A DNA stretch of 64,000 nucleotides from Armigeres subalbatus. Its lineage: Eukaryota > Arthropoda > Insecta > Diptera > Culicidae. Position numbers and translations under genes: made by a program. Below the pieces are notes generated by a model, which saw only the letters and a list, made by a program, of their open reading frames with translations, was not told the DNA's origin and did not search any database. Of the stretch, positions 61,101-64,000 are shown piece by piece; the first letter of the stretch is position 1; every line of letters begins with the position of its first letter. The stretch is taken from the NCBI RefSeq assembly GCF_024139115.2, contig NC_085140.1:459575506-459639505 (forward strand), in the 5' to 3' direction.

Positions 61101-61480
61101 TGAACCCAATCAGAAACTACCGTACCGTTTGTTTTCGTTTTTTACCCTCCCGATCGTGGGATAACAACGTTTGAGTAATAGGAAAAAAAAAATGGTGGGG
61201 TGTCAAGATCTCCCGGAAGAATCTTGCCAGCGGGAAAGGGTTGCGCAAACCGGCGAAATTCCAGACAAGGCCGGAACAAACAGCCAATTGATTACGATGA
61301 TGATTGGTCGATGTAGAAAATCGGCCTCAACCGGTGGCACGTGGCAGATGAACAAAAAACGTTAAAGATGGGGTTTGAATACCATTTAGAGTTGCAATTG
61401 GCGATAATTCTTCGCGTGATCGATCGCTTACTTACCGTGCGACGGAGGCGGGGACGGCGATTTCGAGAGGCGGCTTATAT
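36727..61480 (-). CDS. nub: POU-homeodomain transcription factor, nubbin/pdm type (class 2), 3' six exons; 5' end outside window
   Basis: Nuclear DNA-binding transcription factor of the Oct1/Pdm class. In flies this family acts in neuroblast timing, wing and leg patterning and gut immune gene control; that role is inferred here from family. Six minus-strand exons joined by GT-AG introns give 523 codons ending in TGA at 36729-36727. In this partial protein, residues about 1-210 are Ser/Pro, Gln and Ala rich, a POU-specific domain spans about 315-389, and a POU homeodomain spans 417-476 with the class signature VWFCNRRQ. Every junction keeps phase, which is strong support. The first codon is split, so coding continues upstream of 61480, beyond position 64000. 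The short motif [10 protein letters not shown] at its start resembles the Drosophila Nubbin N-terminal region. The paralogue pdm2 is the main alternative name. No transposon interrupts any exon. Confidence 0.93.
37237..37787 (-). CDS. nub: nub/pdm exon, POU-specific domain
   Basis: The exon is 551 bp, with acceptor AATTCTCAG and donor GGCGG|GTGAGT. It opens with a Gln-rich helix-like stretch ([18 protein letters not shown]), then a Ser/Pro/His linker, and then the complete POU-specific domain at about 37484-37260. The domain starts [20 protein letters not shown] and includes [16 protein letters not shown], the Gln/Thr DNA-contact helix ([10 protein letters not shown]) and the closing [13 protein letters not shown]. 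It ends two bases into a Gly codon that the last exon completes. The domain is intact and essentially textbook for class-2 POU proteins. Confidence 0.97.
37867..38025 (-). CDS. nub: nub/pdm exon, Ser/Thr-rich
   Basis: The exon is 159 bp, 53 whole codons, with acceptor TTGTAG and donor TTCAG|GTTAGG. The translation is Ser/Thr/Asn rich ([20 protein letters not shown] and onward) and ends DGSRSLQ. No fold is recognisable and it is probably disordered. The 108-bp intron before it and the 79-bp intron after it are typical mosquito sizes. Because the exon is a multiple of three with phase 0 on both sides, it could be skipped without frameshift. Confidence 0.8.
38134..38472 (-). CDS. nub: nub/pdm exon, Gln/Ala-rich region
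   Basis: The acceptor is GTCCACAG and the donor is AATCAG|GTAATT. The exon is 339 bp, 113 whole codons, phase 0 on both sides. It begins [14 protein letters not shown], then runs through a Gln-rich segment ([19 protein letters not shown]) and an Ala/Gln run ending [10 protein letters not shown]. The AAQFLMQ motif resembles one I recall from fly Nubbin. It is presumably part of a transactivation region. The reading frame extends past the splice donor, but that extension is intronic. Confidence 0.9.
38579..38676 (-). CDS. nub: nub/pdm exon, acidic-charged linker ending in TPLNL
   Basis: The acceptor is TTTGCAG at the 38677 side and the donor is CTG|GTGAGT at 38578. The 98-bp exon completes a GAC codon and then reads [18 protein letters not shown] and onward, ending in TPLNL. 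It is a highly charged Asp/Arg stretch, consistent with the disordered N-terminal half of Nubbin-like factors. It ends on a codon boundary, matching phase 0 of the next exon. Confidence 0.85.
39053..39437. other. Intron sequence with GAT-rich microsatellite
   Basis: 39241-39278 is a GATGAT/GGT microsatellite. No exon signals are seen. Confidence 0.5.
39848..40012. repeat. Fold-back repeat, relative of 15411-15690
   Basis: Shares TAAGACGAGTT and the ATTAAATTCCACCA core with the element at 15411. Inner arms 39889-39917 and 39983-40011 are imperfect reverse complements. More diverged than its relative. Confidence 0.65.
40123..40280 (-). mobile_element. Feilai-type SINE, 5' tRNA-related part
   Basis: On the minus strand it starts GGCCCTCCTTAGCCGTGCGG and contains the B-box-like GGGTTCGATTCCCGG. 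A 13-bp duplication of the CGCGTCTTACCG segment is present in the A-box neighbourhood. It stops before the 3' half seen at 54430. Confidence 0.8.
41024..41193. repeat. Short fold-back with tRNA-like arms, deletion derivative
   Basis: The left part (GAAATTAACAAATTGAT, then GAGGAACTCGAACCC) and right part (GTCCCTCCAAGACACG, ATCAATTTGTCCATTTC) match the outer arms of the element at 57484-57978, with the centre lost. Confidence 0.7.
41312..41698 (+). other. Isolated ORF, unrecognised
   Basis: From the internal ATG at 41543 the plus-strand reading is [20 protein letters not shown] followed by [13 protein letters not shown], with higher GC than its surroundings. It could be the start of a retrotransposon gag. 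It is on the strand opposite nub and has no supporting neighbours. Confidence 0.25.
41700..43323. repeat. Three diverged copies of a repeat motif
   Basis: Segments at about 42342-42415, 42606-42685 and 43030-43115 share AAATC, GTTCTTT, CAGAAC and ACAATT words followed by a GAAATTT-like end. The first two are followed by CATGGATGGCGTC (42230, 42502) and a diverged form is at 42700. A palindromic CGTCGCGACGCGATTC element at 42748-42880 sits between copies. No gene. Confidence 0.45.
44284..44503 (-). mobile_element. Repeat shared with the 5' region of the RTE LINE
   Basis: Aligns with 13511-13735 through TTTTGGAAC, AGCGAACCTA and GGTGGAAGTCAAGCTTTACTG, to TTTGTTCTATG and TGTCTATC. It stands alone here without coding parts. 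Confidence 0.7.
44614..44689 (-). tRNA. tRNA-like sequence, probable tRNA-derived pseudogene or SINE head
   Basis: On the minus strand an anticodon arm with loop CTTATAA (anticodon TAT, Ile) and a T-arm GGGTTCGATTCCC are clear. The D-arm is irregular and the acceptor stem pairs with mismatches. Location inside a transposon suggests a pseudogene rather than a working tRNA. Confidence 0.45.
45499..47099. other. Intron sequence, no gene
   Basis: AT-rich with short ORFs only. No repeat boundaries are clear. Confidence 0.5.
47100..50250. promoter_or_regulatory. Repeat-poor intron block, candidate regulatory region of nub
   Basis: This 3.1-kb stretch lacks recognisable mobile elements, is more GC rich than its neighbours in 47280-48100, and contains no convincing exon. 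In a gene of this class such a block is a reasonable enhancer or alternative-promoter candidate. That is inference from composition and context only. Confidence 0.3.
50538..50755 (+). mobile_element. MITE, GGGGAACGGTTCG family, copy 4
   Basis: Begins GGGGAACGGTTCGGC and ends GGAACAGTTCCCT between TA dinucleotides. It is the most diverged of the four copies. Confidence 0.88.
50760..52044. other. Intron sequence with diverged repeats
   Basis: 51240-51290 (CACCTTTTCGTGGTGCATTA, AGTAAGATCTACCAC) resembles the 5' part of the insertion at 8449-9272. 51490-51660 is rich in TCAAATC words. No gene. Confidence 0.45.
52046..52515. mobile_element. 470-bp fold-back MITE
   Basis: AATTTCGAGGTGGCTCAAGT occurs at the left and inverted at the right, followed by inner inverted similarity over about 90 bp (GGCTATTTTCAA; AACGCCGAAAAC). 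TA flanks at 52044-52045 and 52516-52517. Confidence 0.82.
52842..53037. mobile_element. 196-bp MITE
   Basis: The ends are CCGTTTTGACTTAAATCCC and, inward, CCGTTTTGACTCAAATCCC, with TA flanks at 52840-52841 and 53038-53039. GAACACT-like motifs follow on both sides. Confidence 0.85.
53064..53170 (-). other. Short coding-like fragment, unrecognised
   Basis: A minus-strand reading [20 protein letters not shown] then [15 protein letters not shown] and stop has balanced composition unlike its AT-rich surroundings. It could be a captured gene or retroelement fragment. No splice sites that fit are obvious. Confidence 0.25.
53588..55490. repeat. 153-bp tandem repeat array with a 485-bp higher-order repeat
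   Basis: Units begin TGTTATGGCCCCTGCTCTCC and recur at 53588, 53741, 53902, 54112, 54267 and 54419, one with an extra partial unit. A Feilai SINE (54430) interrupts. Beyond it a block of about 280 bp (from AACCATGTCCTATTCAAATG at 54734) repeats at 55219, with another 153-bp-type unit between at 55013-55202. Confidence 0.85.
54430..54732 (-). mobile_element. Feilai-type SINE, full length
   Basis: 303 bp. On the minus strand it begins GGCCCTCCTTAGCCGTGCGG with a tRNA-like head (A-box region TAGCCGTGCGGTAAG; B box GGTTCGATTCC), continues through a tRNA-unrelated body, and ends in (GAA)n, written as TTC repeats at 54431-54456. The structure matches the Aedes Feilai family. Confidence 0.85.
55491..57370. 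other. Intron sequence with diffuse repeats
   Basis: 55600-55830 contains CCGGAATA, GTGCAATGG and GCATC words that also occur around 53480-53580. 56660-57240 resembles 62600-63185 (shared GATAATGGTAGCATAAAC and GCCAGTGGG). No gene. Confidence 0.5.
57375..57468. repeat. GC-rich hairpin, about 38-bp arms
   Basis: 57375-57412 and 57430-57468 are near-perfect reverse complements, containing CAGAGCCAC and GGAGCGCGCGCT against AGCGCGCGCTCC-like sequence. Probably a small MITE. Confidence 0.8.
57484..57978. repeat. Inverted pair of tRNA-like sequences, about 200-bp arms
   Basis: The left arm 57484-57687 and right arm 57788-57978 are reverse complements with about 100 bp between. Each arm holds a tRNA-like unit reading (arm-appropriate strand) GGGTTATCAC, then CTATCTAGAGA, then GTTCGAGTCCC, followed by TCCAAGACACG. 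An AGA anticodon can be drawn in the loop. The right arm has a perfect B box (GGTTCGAGTCC). Confidence 0.8.
58000..61435. promoter_or_regulatory. Intron 5' portion, repeat-poor from about 59200; candidate regulatory DNA
   Basis: No mobile element ends or convincing ORFs are seen from about 59200 to the 45-bp exon. One exact POU octamer ATGCAAAT lies at 59981-59988. The block is a candidate for conserved non-coding regulation of nub, by context only. Confidence 0.3.
61436..61480 (-). CDS. nub: nub/pdm exon, 45-bp micro-exon ([14 protein letters not shown])
   Basis: The acceptor is a run of T followed by CAG, just above 61480, and the donor is CACG|GTAAGT at 61435. The exon starts with two bases completing a split codon and ends with one base (G) that pairs with AC of the exon at 38676 to make GAC. 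The 14 whole codons read [14 protein letters not shown], a Ser/Pro motif close to one I recall from fly Nubbin. The splice signals, phase and motif agree, so a 45-bp exon is credible despite its size. It lies 22.8 kb from the next exon. Confidence 0.85.
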
Positions 61481-64000
61481 CTGAAAAAAAAAGACGTGGA
61501 AAATGACAAAAGAAATTAGTAAATTGTAGACACACGTTAATTGTAACGAGGAAATTCCCGCTGTTGCAGACGAATGACAGTGGAACGAATCCCAAATAAT
61601 AAATTACAAATTTGAAAAAATTAAAAACTGCTGAGGATTGAACAGAATAATAAACTACAAAATATGTTAATAAACATTTTGAAAATTATTAAAAAAATGA
61701 ACAATTTTTGGAATACAAAGAAAACAAAGATTTAGATTTTACTAATTATTTTTACTAAATTTTATTAAATTTCAGATTTTCTATTTGTTTGACTTATTGA
61801 TGCTAGTCATTGGCAGCACGCAGCTTCAGCCCTAATGCGTGCAAAGTAGGATAACAGTTAGCCGGGATGGATGGGAAGACAAATTATGCTGACATATTGG
61901 AAAATCAGCTTTGCATATATAGACGACGACTGACGGGGCGAGGAAGAAGTGCAAGAAGAACGAGGCCAACATACGGTAGATGCCTCTATGCAGATGCATC
62001 TGCGCACCTTGTTTCCGTCCGTTTCTTTTGTGGGCAGCACAAACGGGCACAACGGCACAGTAGTAAGCCACAGGGAAAAGAATGCAGTCTCTGCTTTTGG
62101 TAAATGCTCATTTCACGGCAGTCCAGGGAGGCAACCTGCAACGTCGTCGTCGTCGTCGCCATGCAGCGCACACACTTCTCCATTGTCGAGCAGCAGAGAG
62201 AGAGAGCTCTGAGAAATGTTTGAAAGAGGGCCGTGCAACAACACAAAAAAGTGCATAAAATAATATGCCCATTTGCATAGACAAAAGGAAATTCGACTAA
62301 TGTCGGGAACACCTTGTCCTTTCCTAGTAGCGACAGAGGGCTGCCTTTTTAATGAAGGACCCTTGTAGGAAATGAGGTTCGTTCGGCGCGTTTATTGAAT
62401 GAGGCATTCCCCGATAAGTTGCTAGAGTTGAAAATCGATCGTTAATTAGAAAACCTCAGAATATCTATCCTGAATTTGTTGTTCCTTAACAAGTATGGTA
62501 TATATTTGAATATTTGAAACATATTTGAAATGCCCATTCTTTGTTTGGTGATTTTTAATTCAACATAATTTATTAAAAGTTTATTAATAGGAAGTAGGCT
62601 TTGCTCGCAGTCAGTTGTGTTGTGTTTTTGACAGCGTGTTTATTTTGCTGATTTTGTGTATTGGTTTGACTGGTGCTACGCCACGCGGAACCAAAAAAAA
62701 AATCCGGTGTAATGTTTTGGATCTCTTTGGAGTTGAGGCTCAAGATTCTACAAAGTGCGCGAGTGTTTAGGACGTGTTTTGGCCGTAATAGTTTCGGAAT
62801 GTTACAAGTTGGTTCTGTTCTTCCGGATACGCGAATGGGGACCTATCAATATAATGAAGCTTTGTTTTCGTGGTTACTAGAACTGTTTTTTTTAATTCCT
62901 CAGCTCCATTATCCGGAAAATGATTATTTTGGTGAGAGTTTGTCTCAATATGTTTTAACAAACATGTAAAGAAATTTTTGAATTATAAATGCTGGATTGT
63001 AAAATCAGGAAGTTTGATTATAGATACATTATCCAATTAATAATGGTAGCATAAACTGGCGGGGCTTAATGTGAGTAAAGGTGACCTCGGACTGGTCGTG
63101 AGTAAACATCTTCAAACTCTCGAACCAATTCTAACTGCACTACGAACAATTCTTCCATAATAACACTGTCGGCCAGTGGGGGTTAGATTGAATACATATA
63201 TACATACATACATTTAATAAAAAATATTGAAAAAAAAAACTTTATAGAGCCTAAAGAGGTGAACAGGAAACCCAGGATACATTTTTCGTGGTGAATCATT
63301 CACCAAAACGATAATAATCCGACGATAAGCTTTACTGATTCACGTTCGATTACTTGCCGAAACTCATCTATCGGTTTCCTTTGATAAGGCGTTATAGATA
63401 CAGTGGTTTGATAATCCGAAGGTTGCATCTTTGAAAACCTTGTTAGTCACGATCGATAGATAAAACAAGGCTAGACGACGGCGACTTTTTTTTGACGATT
63501 ACATTGAAGTTCGATGCATTATTTGTATCTTGATGGAAGTGCTTATTTCGACCACAATTTATTTTTCCAGGACCCGTATGATCGTGACTCACACACGAAC
63601 TATCGCCTATGTTAAGTAAGTAAAATAAGTGGACTTTTTCGATACTGTTGTACAATGCGATACATCGTTATTTAAAGATCTCTCAAAGATGACAATTTAG
63701 AGTGAAATTTAAGGTTTACGACAGTAGAAGAAACAATCACATCAGTGCGATAGCTCGTGGGTCAGATTAAGTATTTTTGTGCGTCAATCGTTTCGTATGT
63801 GCTGAAATTCAAATTTCGGTCGGCTTTAACCGAACGCATCCAATCGGTTTGACCGGGATTACACTGAAGCCATGCCAGGTGGCAGCGTTTTACGAGTGAA
63901 GTATTTTGATGAGATTTCTGTTTTATTTTGATTGATTGTAGATAAAAATATTAATCTGCATCAGGACTGATTTGAATACAGGGCTGGGGTGATGATGGGT
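61481..64000. other. Upstream intron of nub/pdm, no exon found
   Basis: The exon before 61480 must end one base into a codon; I find no candidate here. 62163-62275 holds, on the minus strand, an octamer ATGCAAAT, a TATTTTATGC motif and a CTCTCTCTCT (GAGA) run in promoter-like order. 62600-63185 is a second copy of the repeat at 56660-57240. Confidence 0.4.

Larger units (their letters stand above)
38677..61435 (-). other. nub: 22.8-kb intron of the nub/pdm gene
   Basis: The intron is bounded by GTAAGT at 61435-61430 and by TTTGCAG just above 38676. It separates the 45-bp exon from the main exon cluster. It contains SINE fragments, fold-back repeats, a 2.2 kb hAT-like element, a 153-bp tandem array and several MITEs, none disturbing the splice sites. 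Long 5' introns are usual for developmental POU genes and often carry enhancers or alternative first exons. I could not find an alternative first exon that ends in the phase the exon at 38676 requires. Confidence 0.8.

Noticed and set aside
61986..62190. Possible alternative first coding exon (MEKCVRCMATTTTT)
   Set aside because: Available donor sites give the wrong phase for the exon at 61480 or are very weak.
1..64000. Integrated viral sequences (flavivirus- or rhabdovirus-like)
   Set aside because: No reading frame showed recognisable viral polymerase, glycoprotein or nucleoprotein motifs.

Overview
This window looks like genomic DNA from a culicine mosquito, most likely Aedes. The basis is an AT-rich, intron-containing insect gene in a dense field of transposable elements typical of that genus: tRNA-derived Feilai-type SINEs with a (GAA)n tail, RTE and Jockey-clade LINEs, a decayed copia element, hAT elements, and many small TA- or TAA-flanked MITEs. 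No prokaryotic feature, rRNA or CRISPR array is seen.

The only host gene I can support is the 3' part of a class-2 POU-homeodomain gene (nubbin/pdm type) on the minus strand. Six exons splice together in frame: 61480-61436, 38676-38579, 38472-38134, 38025-37867, 37787-37237 and 37108-36727. They give 523 codons before a TGA stop and include a complete POU-specific domain and a POU homeodomain. The first two of these exons are separated by a 22.8 kb intron. The start codon and promoter of the long isoform must lie beyond position 64000. Downstream of the stop is a roughly 4 kb stretch (32650-36726) with few recognisable repeats that should hold the 3' UTR.

Layout. 1-1760: copia remnant (minus) carrying a 260-bp MITE. 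1780-6300: no gene. 6309-10375: a 4.07 kb hAT element with an exact 8-bp target duplication, a broken transposase with one intron, and three nested insertions. 11165-13735: Feilai fragment fused to an RTE LINE (minus). 14090-16261: fold-back elements. 16262-32260: one 5'-truncated RTE copy split by a 15.2 kb unit (16591-31805) that has terminal inverted repeats and a TAA duplication. Inside that unit are a full-length Jockey-clade LINE (18662-22944), a 2.4 kb hAT-like element (23657-26021) filled with a degenerate 12-bp repeat, and several MITEs. 36727-61480: the POU gene. Its long intron holds fold-back repeats with tRNA-like arms, a second hAT-like element, a 153-bp tandem array and a Feilai SINE. 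It also holds two repeat-poor blocks (about 47.1-50.2 kb and 59.2-61.4 kb) that are the best places to look for regulatory DNA.

I found no previously unknown protein system. The most unusual objects are the 15.2 kb inverted-repeat-bounded unit, the 12-bp-periodic tract that is open in frames on both strands, and the inverted tRNA-like pair. Element family names are assigned by recognition of motifs and termini, not by database search.
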